DNA of 64,000 nt from JBGPEQ01 sp050180895 (GTDB lineage Bacteria; Pseudomonadota; Alphaproteobacteria; Dongiales; Dongiaceae). The stretch's first letter is position 1; every line of letters starts with the position of its first letter. This document shows positions 1 through 9,869 of this stretch, one piece after another. Both the position numbers and the translations under genes were made by a program. The notes under the pieces were generated by a model. That model did not search any database and was not told the DNA's origin. It was given only the letters and a program-made list of their open reading frames with translations. Where the stretch lies: positions 124,001-188,000 of the forward strand of contig JBFXDS010000001.1 of the NCBI GenBank assembly GCA_050180895.1, read 5' to 3'.

Positions 1-488
1 ACGACATAGACCGCCGCGGCCGTCCGCTCGCCGATGCGGCCGATCAGATGATGGGGCCGCGCATAGGTCGCGTGACCGACCGGGATTGCCCTGGCCCCGG
101 CGAGCCGGATCGCCTGCTCGATCGGCGCCCCGTAGTGAACCATATGGCCGACCTGGATCAGGACCTCGTCCTTCATGCCGCAGGCATCGGGCAGCTGCTC
201 GATGCGCGCCAGGTTGGCCCCGGTCATGCAGCCGGCGACGGCGATGGTGATCCCGGCCGAGCAGGAGGCGGTGATGCAGCCGGCCTCGGCGCCGGTCGCA
301 TCGGCAATGACCTGGGACGCCCGGCGGTGCAGCTCGTTGATCTCGACGAACTCGGTCAGGATGCCGGCAACCGCCGTCACCGCTTCGGGCACGACGATCG
401 AGGCGCCCAGCGACGTCATGGTGCCGGACACGTTGATGACGCGACGCAGCCCGAGTTGCGGGCGGATATCCGGGCGGTTGGACGACAT
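1..488 (-). CDS. SelA-like PLP-dependent enzyme (5' part, runs off the window)
   Basis: The reading frame starts with ATG at 488 and leaves the window open at base 1, giving the first 162 or so residues. It opens with a motif of the type LGLRRVINVSGTMTSLG, followed by ASQVIADATGAEAGCITASCSAGI. This layout is typical of the SelA-like/D-glucosaminate-6-phosphate ammonia-lyase (DgaE) branch of fold-type I PLP enzymes. The catalytic lysine lies in the missing part. The gene begins 28 bp after the ABC ATPase stop and is on the same strand, so it is probably the last gene of the importer operon and acts on the imported amino compound. The exact substrate cannot be told from the sequence. Confidence 0.8.
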   Translation of the reverse strand, partial: MSSNRPDIRPQLGLRRVINVSGTMTSLGASIVVPEAVTAVAGILTEFVEINELHRRASQVIADATGAEAGCITASCSAGITIAVAGCMTGANLARIEQLPDACGMKDEVLIQVGHMVHYGAPIEQAIRLAGARAIPVGHATYARPHHLIGRIGERTAAAVYV

Positions 489-516
489 GGCAATGATCCT
501 CGGTCTGGAGGGGCGC

Positions 517-1338
517 CTAGGACCCGCGCTCCCGCCTTCGGTTACTGTCAAGGCGCGACAGGAAGGTCTTGAGACGGTCGTGGGTCGGGTTGTCCAGCAC
601 CTCCACCGGCCGGCCCTCGACGATGATGCGTCCGCCGTCCATGAACACCACGAGGTCGCTGACCTCGCGGGCGAAGGCCATCTCGTGGGTGACGACGATC
701 ATGGTCATGCCGTCGTCCGCAAGCTGGCGCACGACCGCCAGCACCTCGCCCACCAGCTCCGGGTCGAGCGCCGAGGTGATCTCGTCGAGCAGCAGCACCT
801 TCGGCTCCATGGCGACGGCGCGGGCGATGCCGACGCGCTGCTGCTGCCCGCCCGAGAGCTGCGCGGGGTAGCTGTCGAACTTGTCGGCCAGGCCCACCCG
901 CGTCAGCCAGCGCTCGGCGGCGGCACGCGCCTCGGCCTTGCTCTTGCCGCGCACCTTGCGCAGGCCGAGCATCACGTTTTCCGCTGCGGTCAGGTGCGGG
1001 AACAGGAAGAACATCTGAAAGACCATGCCGGTCTCGGCGCGGATCGCCGACAACTCCCGCTCGCGCCGCCGGCGGTGGCGGCCGGCCGCGTCGTCGTAGC
1101 CGACCTCGACGCCGTCGAGTTGGATCGAGCCTTCGTCGTAGTGCTCCAGCGCGTTCACGCAGCGCAGCAGGGTCGTCTTGCCGCTGCCCGAGGGTCCGAT
1201 GACGCTGACGACTTCGCCGCGCCGCACGTCGAGGTCGACGCCGTTCAGCACTCGGGTCCGGCCGAACGACTTGCCGAGTCCGCGGATGCGGACGACGACG
1301 TCGCCGTCCGCGGCCGATGCCGGAGCCGTGGCGGTCAT
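517..1338 (-). CDS. Polar amino-acid ABC transporter ATP-binding protein
   Basis: This 273-residue protein is the cytoplasmic ATPase of a GlnQ/HisP-type amino-acid importer. It has Walker A GPSGSGKTT, signature LSGGQQQR, Walker B VLLLDEITSALD and the switch histidine in VVTHEM. The Q-loop reads FQMFFLFPHLTA rather than the usual FQxFNLFPH. The ATG at 1338 overlaps the stop of the upstream permease gene in an ATGA junction, which argues for translational coupling and fixes the start. A longer in-frame reading upstream is antisense-like noise over the permease. It belongs to the operon of solute-binding protein, two permeases, ATPase and SelA-like enzyme. Confidence 0.95.
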   Translation of the reverse strand: MTATAPASAADGDVVVRIRGLGKSFGRTRVLNGVDLDVRRGEVVSVIGPSGSGKTTLLRCVNALEHYDEGSIQLDGVEVGYDDAAGRHRRRRERELSAIRAETGMVFQMFFLFPHLTAAENVMLGLRKVRGKSKAEARAAAERWLTRVGLADKFDSYPAQLSGGQQQRVGIARAVAMEPKVLLLDEITSALDPELVGEVLAVVRQLADDGMTMIVVTHEMAFAREVSDLVVFMDGGRIIVEGRPVEVLDNPTHDRLKTFLSRLDSNRRRERGS

Positions 1339-1985
1339 TCGCGGATGTAGGCGTATCGGGCCTCGAGCCGGCGGCTCAGGCTCGACAGGCTGTAGTTGAT
1401 GGCGAAATAGATCATGGCGCCGACGACGTAGATCGGCATCGGCTCGTAGACGCGGCCGATTACCTGCTTCATGGCGAACAGCAACTCGACGATGCCGACC
1501 AGGGAAACGAAGGCGCTGCCCTTCACCATGTCCGTGACGTTGTTGATCCAGGGCGGCAGGAAGCGGCGAAGGGCCTGCGGAAAGATGATGTAGATCATGC
1601 GCGCCCAGAAACCGAGACCGATCGCCTTGCCGGCTTCCGTCTGGCCGAAATGGATCGACTGAATCGCCCCCCGCGCGGTTTCCGTCACCTTCGCCGCGGC
1701 AAATACGGTAAGCGCGATGACGGCGGCGAGAAAGTTGTTGAGGTCGAAGCCGATAAGGAGCGGCAGTCCATAGTAGACCGTGAAGATCAGAACGACGATC
1801 GGGATTCCGCGGATGACGTCGCAGTACAGGCGAACCAGCCAGCGCACCGGCCACGGGCCGAAGCTCGCGCTCATGCCGAGCAGGACACCGGCCACGAGCG
1901 AGGACAGGACGACGAGGCCGGATACCGCCAGCGTTATCAGGAATCCCTGCCAGAGAAAGGGCAATGAGTAGAGGGCGAGGTCCAT
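1335..1985 (-). CDS. Polar amino-acid ABC transporter permease (second)
   Basis: This 216-residue inner-membrane protein belongs to the HisM/GlnP permease family. It has several hydrophobic segments and the conserved cytoplasmic EAA-type loop, seen as EAGKAIGLGFWARMIYIIFPQA. The start ATG at 1985 follows the preceding permease stop by three bases, and its own stop overlaps the ATPase start by four bases. It should form a heterodimer with the permease encoded at 1989-2654. Confidence 0.93.
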   Translation of the reverse strand: MDLALYSLPFLWQGFLITLAVSGLVVLSSLVAGVLLGMSASFGPWPVRWLVRLYCDVIRGIPIVVLIFTVYYGLPLLIGFDLNNFLAAVIALTVFAAAKVTETARGAIQSIHFGQTEAGKAIGLGFWARMIYIIFPQALRRFLPPWINNVTDMVKGSAFVSLVGIVELLFAMKQVIGRVYEPMPIYVVGAMIYFAINYSLSSLSRRLEARYAYIRE

Positions 1986-1988
1986 GGC

Positions 1989-2654
1989 TCAGCGCCTCAC
2001 CGCGTACTTCCGTTCGAGCAGGTAGAGGGCGCCGAAGATGACGTAGCACGTTGCCAGGTACATGGGCGCCGCGACGGTATAGCCTTCGATGATCCGGAAC
2101 TTGTTCGTGCTCATCCAGTTCGCGGCATAGGTGAGTTCGGGCACCGCGATGACGTAGGCGATGGAGGTATCCTTGAACAGCGACACGAACTCGTTGCCGA
2201 GCGCCGGCAGCGTGACACGGAACATGCTGGGCATGCGGACATGGATCAGCCTCTGCCAGGGGGTCAGCCCGATGGCCTTGCCGGCGTCGACCAGTCCGCG
2301 CGGCACGGCGTCGAGCCCGGTGCGAAAGATCTCCGTCAGATAGGCGGCCGAATAGATCGACAGGGTGATGACGAACGACGTCACGTTGCCGTACCTGAAA
2401 CCGCCGACGGCCGGAACGCCGTAGAAGACGAAATAGACGAGCAGCAGCAGCGGCTGATTGCGGATGAATTCCACATAGGCGGCGACCGGGCGCCGGGCCC
2501 AGCGCGGCCCGTCGACATAGACGAGTGCCAGCGCCAGGCCGAGGAGCGCGCCGATGAGGATCGAGATGGCGGCCATCTCGATGCCGAGCAGCAGACCCCA
2601 GTAGAACTTGTCGAAGTACTGCCAGACGAAGTTGTAGTTGATGTGATAGGTCAT
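1989..2654 (-). CDS. Polar amino-acid ABC transporter permease (first)
   Basis: This 221-residue HisQ/GlnP-type permease starts at the ATG at 2654 (MTYHINYNF), where membrane-protein sequence begins; the open frame upstream of it lies across the intergenic palindrome and is not plausible protein. It has membrane helices and the EAA-loop sequence DAGKAIGLTPWQRLIHVRMP, which docks onto the ATPase. It is the second gene of the importer operon, separated from the solute-binding protein gene by 74 bp that hold a palindromic repeat. Confidence 0.92.
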   Translation of the reverse strand: MTYHINYNFVWQYFDKFYWGLLLGIEMAAISILIGALLGLALALVYVDGPRWARRPVAAYVEFIRNQPLLLLVYFVFYGVPAVGGFRYGNVTSFVITLSIYSAAYLTEIFRTGLDAVPRGLVDAGKAIGLTPWQRLIHVRMPSMFRVTLPALGNEFVSLFKDTSIAYVIAVPELTYAANWMSTNKFRIIEGYTVAAPMYLATCYVIFGALYLLERKYAVRR

Positions 2655-2675
2655 ATGCGACGCAGGCGTTTCATA

Positions 2676-2699
2676 GGGGCGGGTCTCAAGACCCGCCCC
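2676..2699. repeat. Palindromic REP-like element (GGCGGGTCT family)
   Basis: Two 11-base arms, GGGGCGGGTCT and AGACCCGCCCC, flank a two-base centre. The element sits between the solute-binding protein stop and the permease start on the minus strand. Two more copies of the same palindrome occur at 55602-55620 and 55643-55663. Within the importer transcript the hairpin could protect the 3' end of the binding-protein mRNA and lower permease expression, as REP elements often do. Confidence 0.8.
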
Positions 2700-2728
2700 G
2701 CAGCGTGCACAGCATCCAGGATCGCGCG

Positions 2729-3616
2729 CTAGATCCTGGGGAAGCCCGGCTCCCGCGTCGGAGCCTGCAGTCCGAAGAAGTCGAAGAACGCCTTGTCGTA
2801 GATGTCGTTCTGGTGCCCGAACATGGCCACGTCGAAACTGGTGTTGACGAAGCGCCACCAGTCGAGGTCGCCCTGCCGGACGGCGGCCGAGTACAGCATG
2901 CTGTACCACTTCTTGCCGGAGTCGGCATATTTGTCCGGCGCCCGCTTCACCAGCCACCACACCGTCGAGAGGTCGACCGCGGCGGCGTCCACGCGCCCGG
3001 ATTCCAGCGCCTGGATGACGTTGGCCTGGCTGTCGATCTGCAGCACCTCGGCCTCCGGCAGGACCGCATGCACCGATTGCTCGGCGTCCACGTTCTGCAG
3101 GATCGAGACTTTCGTGGCCGTGCCGCCGGCCGCAAGGGCATCGAATTTCTCCCGCTCGCTGCCCGGCTTGGTCAGCAGTGCGATGCCCTCGACATAGTAG
3201 GGGCGCGTGAAATTGATGATCTGAGCCCGGCCGGGCGTCACCGTCATGAACTGGATGGTGATGTCCACCTTGCCGGTGGCGACGTTGGGGATGCGCGCGT
3301 CGGCTTCCTGCCGCACATACTCCACCTTGGTCTCGTCGTCGAACAGGCCGCGGGCGAGGATGCGCGCCATGGCGATGTCCATGCCCGTCAGGTTGCCCTG
3401 CTCGTCCTCGAAGTGCCAGGGCGCGTTGGTGCTGCCGGTGCCGACGATCAGATGGCCGCGGTCGAGCACCGTCCGCAGCAGGCTGTCGCCGGCCGCCTGG
3501 GCATAGGCGACCTGCGGCGACAGCGTCGTCGTCGCGGCCGCCGCGGCGATGCCGCCGGCCAGGCCGAGTCCGCCGGTCGCCAGGATGGAACGCCGATCCG
3601 CATCGAAACTGCGCAT
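2729..3616 (-). CDS. Amino-acid ABC transporter periplasmic solute-binding protein
   Basis: This 295-residue protein belongs to family 3 of extracellular solute-binding proteins, which capture polar amino acids in the periplasm. The N-terminus has a Tat-like signal, DRRSILATGG followed by a hydrophobic stretch ending in AYAQA. The mature part shows RGHLIVGTGSTNAPWHF, DIAMARILA and PYYVEGIALL, all typical of the family. I chose the ATG at 3616 because GGGGAG lies at the proper distance upstream; the longer open frame to 3745 has no signal-peptide character. It is the first gene of the importer operon. Confidence 0.92.
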   Translation of the reverse strand: MRSFDADRRSILATGGLGLAGGIAAAAATTTLSPQVAYAQAAGDSLLRTVLDRGHLIVGTGSTNAPWHFEDEQGNLTGMDIAMARILARGLFDDETKVEYVRQEADARIPNVATGKVDITIQFMTVTPGRAQIINFTRPYYVEGIALLTKPGSEREKFDALAAGGTATKVSILQNVDAEQSVHAVLPEAEVLQIDSQANVIQALESGRVDAAAVDLSTVWWLVKRAPDKYADSGKKWYSMLYSAAVRQGDLDWWRFVNTSFDVAMFGHQNDIYDKAFFDFFGLQAPTREPGFPRI

Positions 3617-3718
3617 GATCAATCTCCCCTTGTTGACATGTCCTCCGCGTCCGGCGGCGGTTTCCCGTTCGGGCCGCCGCCGGTATTGTCCGCCGGCATC
3701 GCCAGCCGAGACGCTAGC

Positions 3719-3745
3719 ATGATATGCTGCGCGGGCAGGCGTCAA
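3719..3745 (-). promoter_or_regulatory. Possible promoter of the amino-acid importer operon
   Basis: On the minus strand TTGACG (3745-3740) is followed after 15 bases by TATCAT (3724-3719). This would place transcription start near 3712, giving a leader of about 95 bases before the ATG at 3616. The spacing is short for sigma-70, so this is tentative. Confidence 0.35.
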
Positions 3746-3784
3746 ACCTTACAAGCGGCGGGCTTCCCGCTGAAGGAACGAAGC

Positions 3785-4849
3785 GTGGGCTGGAGCCTCG
3801 ACGACCTCGATACGCCCTGCGTCCTCATCGATCTCGACATCGTCGAGCGCAACCTCGCCCGCGCGCAGGACTATTGCCGCCGCAGCGGCCTGGCGCTGCG
3901 GCCCCACGTCAAGACGCACAAAGTCCCGGAGCTTGCGCGCCGGCAGATCGAGCTCGGCGCGGTCGGCATCACCTGCCAGAAGCTCGGCGAGGCGGAGGTG
4001 ATGGCCGATGCCGGCATCGCCGACATCCTCGTCACCTACAACATCGTCGGCCGCCGAAAGCTGGACCGTCTGGCGCGGCTGGCGCGGCGCACGCAACTCA
4101 CCCTCGTGTTCGACAGCCGTGAGGCGGCGGCCGGCGTCTCCGCCTGTCTGGCGGCGGCGGGCCTCGGCGTCGGCGCCCTGGTCGAGTGCGACACCGGGGC
4201 CGGCCGCTGCGGCGTGCAGTCGCCCGACGAGGCGGCCGCGCTCGCCGGCGAGATCGCCCTGCTGCCCGGCCTGGCGTTCCGCGGCCTGATGACCTACGCG
4301 CCCAAGGGCAGGACGGCGCAGACCTCCGCCTGGCTGTCCGAGGCCGTGGCCGCCTGCGGCCGGCGCGGGCTCGCCGTCGAGGTCGTCAGCACCGGCGGCA
4401 CGCCCGATCTCTACCGGGCGCGCGAGGTCGGCTGCGCCACCGAGCATCGGCCGGGCACCTACATCTACAGCGATCGCTACATGGCGGCGCACGGCGTCGG
4501 CACGCTGGAGGACTGCGCGATCCGCGTCCTGGCCACGGTGGTGTCGCGGCCGACCGCTGGGCGCGCCATCCTCGACGCCGGCTCGAAGACTCTCTCCTCG
4601 GATCCCATGGGGCTGGAGGGCTACGGCTACGTCCTGGAGTACCCGACGGCGACCCTGCCGGGGCTCAGCGAGGAGCACGGCCATCTCGACGTCTACGCCT
4701 GCAACGCGCGGCCCGGCATCGGCGAGCGGGTCACCATCCTCCCCAACCACGCCTGCGCCGTCAGCAACCTGCAGGACGTCGTCTATGGCGTGCGCGGCGA
4801 CCGGGTCGAACGCGTCTTCGCCGTCGCCGCCCGCGGCAAGGTGCAGTAG
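3785..4849 (+). CDS. D-threonine aldolase/D-serine dehydratase-like PLP enzyme (DSD1 family)
   Basis: This 354-residue fold-type III PLP enzyme has an alanine-racemase-like N-terminal barrel and the DSD1-family C-terminal domain. The motif RPHVKTHK places the Schiff-base lysine at K43. Near the C-terminus PNHAC (H322, C324) matches the metal-binding H-x-C seen in D-serine dehydratases of this family, while many D-threonine aldolases have H-x-D; this is a hint only. The start is GTG at 3785, seven or so bases after AAGGAA. It is transcribed away from the amino-acid importer, so the two units may form one locus for uptake and breakdown of a D-3-hydroxyamino acid. The open frame continues far upstream antisense to the binding-protein gene, which I reject. 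Confidence 0.85.
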   Translation: MGWSLDDLDTPCVLIDLDIVERNLARAQDYCRRSGLALRPHVKTHKVPELARRQIELGAVGITCQKLGEAEVMADAGIADILVTYNIVGRRKLDRLARLARRTQLTLVFDSREAAAGVSACLAAAGLGVGALVECDTGAGRCGVQSPDEAAALAGEIALLPGLAFRGLMTYAPKGRTAQTSAWLSEAVAACGRRGLAVEVVSTGGTPDLYRAREVGCATEHRPGTYIYSDRYMAAHGVGTLEDCAIRVLATVVSRPTAGRAILDAGSKTLSSDPMGLEGYGYVLEYPTATLPGLSEEHGHLDVYACNARPGIGERVTILPNHACAVSNLQDVVYGVRGDRVERVFAVAARGKVQ

Positions 4850-4862
4850 GGGATCGCGGCGC

Positions 4863-5726
<864 letters not shown>

Positions 5727-6027
5727 TGTGCGCTCGTCGATGATCGAGCGGAAGCCGCTCTCGAAATCCGGAACCGATGATAGTACCGGGCCGGACCCGA
5801 AAGAATGGTTAAAGAGCGGCGCGGCGGCTGTGAGCCCGCTCACGGACCGGGCGCCGATTGCCGGCGGAACCCGCCGATTTCAACGCTTTGGCCCCCTCCC
5901 CGGCGGCCGGGCGCCGAAGCCCACCGCTCCGATTCGGCCCTTCACAGCCGCCGAGTTTCGCGCACAGAATGGCGGAAACAAGGGCGCCCGGCCGGCATCC
6001 GGTCGGGAGTAAGACGGGGAGACGACG

Positions 6028-7476
6028 ATGCCGAAGCGACCGAAGCTCCGCGGGCTGTCGGAGATCTATGCCTTCTTCCGCCACAACGAGACGCCGGTCT
6101 ACTTCCTCTCGCCGACCTCGTTCAACCTGTTGGGCCTCGACCGCTGGGTCAACGGCTTCGAGTACGTCAACTTCTTCGATTCCTTCGACGGGCAGCATCC
6201 GAAGGTGCTGGTGCCGCGCGAGCACGGGCCGCACGAGTTCCGCTCGATCGAGGACGTGAACAACTACCTGCTCCGGCACAAGGAGGTGCGCGCCCACATC
6301 AAGGCGCGCGGCGGCGGCAAGCTGGTCCTCGTCATGTTCGACGAGACGACGGAGGAGCTGGCGCGCGAGCTCGGCGTCGAGATCGCGCTGCCGCCGGCCA
6401 AGCTGCGCATCCACCTAGATTCCAAGATCGTCACCACCGAGCTCGGCAACAAGGCCCGTATCGCCAGCGTGCCCAACCTGCTGGGGCGCGCCGCCAGCTA
6501 CGCCGAGCTGAGGAAGCTCGCCGACAAGGCCAGGCTGGGCAACGACCTCGTCGTGCAGACGCCTTACGGCGACTCCGGCCGCACGACCTTCTTCGTCTCC
6601 GGCAAGAAGGATTGGGACAAGCACGCCGACTCCATGGCGAAGGAGCCGCTGAAGGTGATGAAGCGCATCAACCATCTGCCCGGCACGATCGAGGGCGTGG
6701 CGACGCGCCACGGGACGCTCGCCGGCCCGGTCATGACGGACATCACCGGCTTCGGCGAGCTCACGCCCTACAAGGGCGGCTGGTGCGGCAACGACATTTT
6801 CGTCGGCGGCATGAAGAAGGAGCGCGCCGCCGTCCAGCGCATGGCCCGCAAGCTCGGCAACCGGCTCTACAAGGAGGGCTATCGCGGCGCCTTCTGCATG
6901 GACTTCCTCATCGATACAGACACCGGCGAGGTCTATCTCGGCGAGCTCAACCCGCGCGTCAGCGGCGCCAGCCCGCCGACCCATCTCATCACCTCCACCT
7001 ACGGAGGCATGCCGCTGTTTCTCTTCCATCTGCTGGAGTTCATGGACGTCGACTACGAGGTCGATCTCGAGGCCATCCAGAACCGCTGGACGGAATTCGA
7101 CGAGTGGAGCCAGCTGATCCTCAAGCACCCGGGTGACGGGGTGGAGCTCATCAGCAAGGCACCGGCCTCGGGCATCTGGCACATGGAAAGCGACGGCAGC
7201 ATCAAGTTCGTCCGCCGCACGCTCGACTGGACCAATGTCACCGGCGAGAACGAGGCCTTCTACCTGCGCGTCTACACCGCCGGCGATTACCGCTATCACG
7301 GCGCCGACATGGGCATCCTCGTTGCCCGCGGCCGCATGCAGTCCGACGACCGCAAGCTCCACGACCGGGCCAAGAAATGGGCGGCCGGCATCAATGCCCA
7401 GTTCCAGTGCGTCCCCGTGCCGCCGGAGATGCCGGTGCATCCGCCGGAGGCGGACTCGGTCAACAAGATGTACTAG
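6028..7476 (+). CDS. ATP-grasp domain protein (biotin carboxylase-like)
   Basis: This 482-residue protein has an ATP-grasp fold in its middle third. Visible features are KLVLVMFDETTEELARELG (preATP-grasp region), a lysine/glycine-rich loop near residues 185-195, and the metal-binding segment GAFCMDFLIDTDTGEVYLGELNPRVSG, where the E-L-N-P-R motif supplies Mg and ATP ligands. No biotin-carrier or transcarboxylase domain is present, so a carboxylase role is unlikely; a ligase joining an acid and an amine is more probable. The start ATG has GGGGAG eight bases upstream. It is followed after 10 bases by a patatin lipoprotein gene, suggesting co-transcription. The substrate is unknown. Confidence 0.75.
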   Translation: MPKRPKLRGLSEIYAFFRHNETPVYFLSPTSFNLLGLDRWVNGFEYVNFFDSFDGQHPKVLVPREHGPHEFRSIEDVNNYLLRHKEVRAHIKARGGGKLVLVMFDETTEELARELGVEIALPPAKLRIHLDSKIVTTELGNKARIASVPNLLGRAASYAELRKLADKARLGNDLVVQTPYGDSGRTTFFVSGKKDWDKHADSMAKEPLKVMKRINHLPGTIEGVATRHGTLAGPVMTDITGFGELTPYKGGWCGNDIFVGGMKKERAAVQRMARKLGNRLYKEGYRGAFCMDFLIDTDTGEVYLGELNPRVSGASPPTHLITSTYGGMPLFLFHLLEFMDVDYEVDLEAIQNRWTEFDEWSQLILKHPGDGVELISKAPASGIWHMESDGSIKFVRRTLDWTNVTGENEAFYLRVYTAGDYRYHGADMGILVARGRMQSDDRKLHDRAKKWAAGINAQFQCVPVPPEMPVHPPEADSVNKMY

Positions 7477-7486
7477 GGGGTGGTCC

Positions 7487-8722
7487 ATGAGCGGTCGGGA
7501 AAGAAGACGCGGGGCGGGCCTCGCGACGGGACGCCATCGTCGATCTCTCTGGCAGAAAGGGGCAATCGCCGTGCTCCTTGCTTCCGTCGTCGGGTGTGGC
7601 TCGCCTGAGCGGTTGCCGTCGGTTCCCTCTGCCGACACCGCCGAGGCGCAGCCGCTCGGCCTCGCCAATGCCCGGTTCTTCGTCGGCGACCAAAGCGGCG
7701 AGACCATGGCGGAGTTCGGGCTGGCCGTCCGGCGCCAGAGGCAGGCGCTGGGCCTGGCCGCGGACGCGCAGCTGCCCGCCTCGAATCTTCTCGCTATTTC
7801 CGGCGGCGGCGACAATGGCGCCTTCGGCGCCGGCCTCCTGGTCGGATGGACGGACGCCGGCGACCGGCCCGAGTTCCAGCTCGTGACGGGGGTGAGCACC
7901 GGCGCGCTGATCGCGCCGTTCGCCTACCTCGGGCCCGCCTATGATCGGCAGCTCCGCGACGTCTACACCACGATCTCGGCGAAGGACGTCTTTGTCGAGC
8001 GCGGCCTGCTCGGCGCCATCTTCGATGATGCCTTGTCCGACACCACGCCGCTGTGGGACCTCATCTCCAAATATGTCGATCAATCCTTGATGGAGGCGAT
8101 CGCCCGCGAATACCGCAAGGGCCGGCTTTTGCTGATCGGGACGACCGACCTGGATGCCCAGCGGCCGTCCATCTGGAACGTCGGCGCCATTGCCGCCAGC
8201 GGCCACGCCGACGCGCTCGATCTCATCCGCAAGATCCTGCGCGCCTCATCGGCCGTGCCCGGCGTCTTCCAACCGGTGCTGATCGATGTCGAGCTGGACG
8301 GCAAGGCCTATCAGGAACTGCATGTCGACGGCGGCGCCATTGCACAGATGTTCCTCTATCCGCCGACCATAGACCTGCGCCAGGTAGCCCATCGGGAGCG
8401 GAAGGCGTATCTGATCCGCAACGCCCGCCTCGACGCCGAATGGGCGGAGGTGGAGCGCCGGACGCTGAGCATCGCGGGCCGGGCGATCTCGACGATGATC
8501 CACTACAGCGGCTCGAACGACGTGCTGCGCATCTACTTCGTCACGCGGCGCGACGGCGTCGACTACAACCTGGCCTATATCGGCGACGACTTCGCGGCGC
8601 CGCGAGCTGGTGACTTCGACAAGGTCTATATGAACGCCCTGTTCGACTACGCCTACGAGCGGGCGCGGCGCGGTTACAGCTGGCGGACATCGCCGCTGCT
8701 CGGCGGCGCGGAGGACGAGTGA
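7487..8722 (+). CDS. Patatin-like phospholipase lipoprotein
   Basis: This 411-residue protein begins with a positively charged stretch, a hydrophobic helix and a lipobox ending VVGC (lipidated C37). The patatin catalytic set is complete: the oxyanion loop GGGDNGAFG (residues 106-114), the nucleophile elbow GVSTG (S137) and the DGG motif with D281. It should be a membrane-anchored serine lipase acting on phospholipids in the periplasm. The start at 7487 follows GGGGGTGG. The longer open frame upstream overlaps the ATP-grasp gene and lacks a signal peptide. Confidence 0.9.
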   Translation: MSGRERRRGAGLATGRHRRSLWQKGAIAVLLASVVGCGSPERLPSVPSADTAEAQPLGLANARFFVGDQSGETMAEFGLAVRRQRQALGLAADAQLPASNLLAISGGGDNGAFGAGLLVGWTDAGDRPEFQLVTGVSTGALIAPFAYLGPAYDRQLRDVYTTISAKDVFVERGLLGAIFDDALSDTTPLWDLISKYVDQSLMEAIAREYRKGRLLLIGTTDLDAQRPSIWNVGAIAASGHADALDLIRKILRASSAVPGVFQPVLIDVELDGKAYQELHVDGGAIAQMFLYPPTIDLRQVAHRERKAYLIRNARLDAEWAEVERRTLSIAGRAISTMIHYSGSNDVLRIYFVTRRDGVDYNLAYIGDDFAAPRAGDFDKVYMNALFDYAYERARRGYSWRTSPLLGGAEDE

Positions 8723-8765
8723 CGGCTGCCGACTCCGGCGGCGGCAATGGCCCACCGCCGCAAGG

Positions 8766-9668
8766 TCAGCCGATCATCCGCGGCCTGGTGGGGATCGGCG
8801 CGACGTTGCTCGGGGCCTGCTCGCGCCGCGGCTGAGCGACGGGGCCCAGCGAGTCGAGAAAGCTCGAATCGAAGCGGGCGCGGTCGTAGACCGGGAAGTC
8901 GACGGGGCGGTCGCGGAAGCTCTTCAGCATCTGGCCGAGGCCGCGGATGCCGTTCTGCCGCTGGCGGCGCACCTGGTCGAAATCGATCTCGATGGGAATG
9001 AACTGCTCCAGCACGTCGGCGCGGTACATCACCCGCCCGGCCGGATCGAACACCGCCGAATGGCCGTTGCCGCCGGCGACCAGGCCGTTGATGTCGAAGA
9101 CGTAGCACTGGAACATCGCCGCCGTCGCGTGGGCGATGGCGAGGTCGGCATCGCGGTCGATGGTGTGAGTCAGCACCGGATGCAGCAGCACCTCGGCGCC
9201 CATTGCCGTCAGCGTGCGCGCCACCTCCGGGAACCAGATGTCGTAGCAGTTGAGGACGCCGAACTTGCCGACGCCCGGCACGTCGAAGGTGAGGAACTCC
9301 GTCCCCGGCGCAACGCCTTGCTCGAGCGGCACGAACGGGAACATCTTGCGGTAGCGGCCGACGACTTGGCCGTCGGGATCGATCACGGACGTGGTGTTGT
9401 AGATGGCGCCCTCGCGCCGCTCGTACATCGAGCCGTCGATGAGCCAGACCTTGTGCCGTCGGGCCATCTCCTGCAGCGCTTCTTCCGCGGCGCCGGGCAG
9501 CGGCTGGGCGTGCTGCAGCAGCGGGCCGTAGCAGGTCAGCTCGCTGAACAGCACCATCTGCACCCAGGGATAGAGATGCATCAGCAGATCGAGGCGATGG
9601 CGCATCGTCTCGATGTTGCTGCTGGTCGTGACGTGCATCTGCACGCCGGCGATGGCAAAGGGCGTCAT
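8766..9668 (-). CDS. Carbon-nitrogen hydrolase (nitrilase superfamily)
   Basis: This 300-residue enzyme has the nitrilase catalytic triad E43 (FSELTCYG), K108 (YRKMFPF) and C141 (LNCYDIWFPE). Such enzymes hydrolyse nitriles, amides or N-carbamoyl amino acids in the cytoplasm. The C-terminal tail of about 50 residues is proline- and arginine-rich and outside the core fold. An AAAGGA lies about 13 bases upstream of the ATG. It is convergent with the patatin gene, with 43 bases between the stops. The substrate cannot be told. Confidence 0.9.
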   Translation of the reverse strand: MTPFAIAGVQMHVTTSSNIETMRHRLDLLMHLYPWVQMVLFSELTCYGPLLQHAQPLPGAAEEALQEMARRHKVWLIDGSMYERREGAIYNTTSVIDPDGQVVGRYRKMFPFVPLEQGVAPGTEFLTFDVPGVGKFGVLNCYDIWFPEVARTLTAMGAEVLLHPVLTHTIDRDADLAIAHATAAMFQCYVFDINGLVAGGNGHSAVFDPAGRVMYRADVLEQFIPIEIDFDQVRRQRQNGIRGLGQMLKSFRDRPVDFPVYDRARFDSSFLDSLGPVAQPRREQAPSNVAPIPTRPRMIG

Positions 9669-9869
9669 CGATTCCGCAGATCCTTTCCGTTCCGGAGCCG
9701 GCGGTCCGGCTCCCGAATCACCGCGATCTTACACGCTGCGGCGGCATCGGACAGTCCTATCCACGCACCCGGGATCGTCCGAACCGAAGTCTCGCCGGCC
9801 CCGCTTTCCGCAGGGTTAACCGTCGCTGTTGGTCATATGGGGTCTGCCGGGCGGCGATGAAAGGCGTGG

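Noticed and set aside
2705..3784. Long open frame on the plus strand running into the aldolase-like gene
   Set aside because: It is antisense to the solute-binding protein, shows no domain, and good start signals occur at 3785. High GC makes such frames common.
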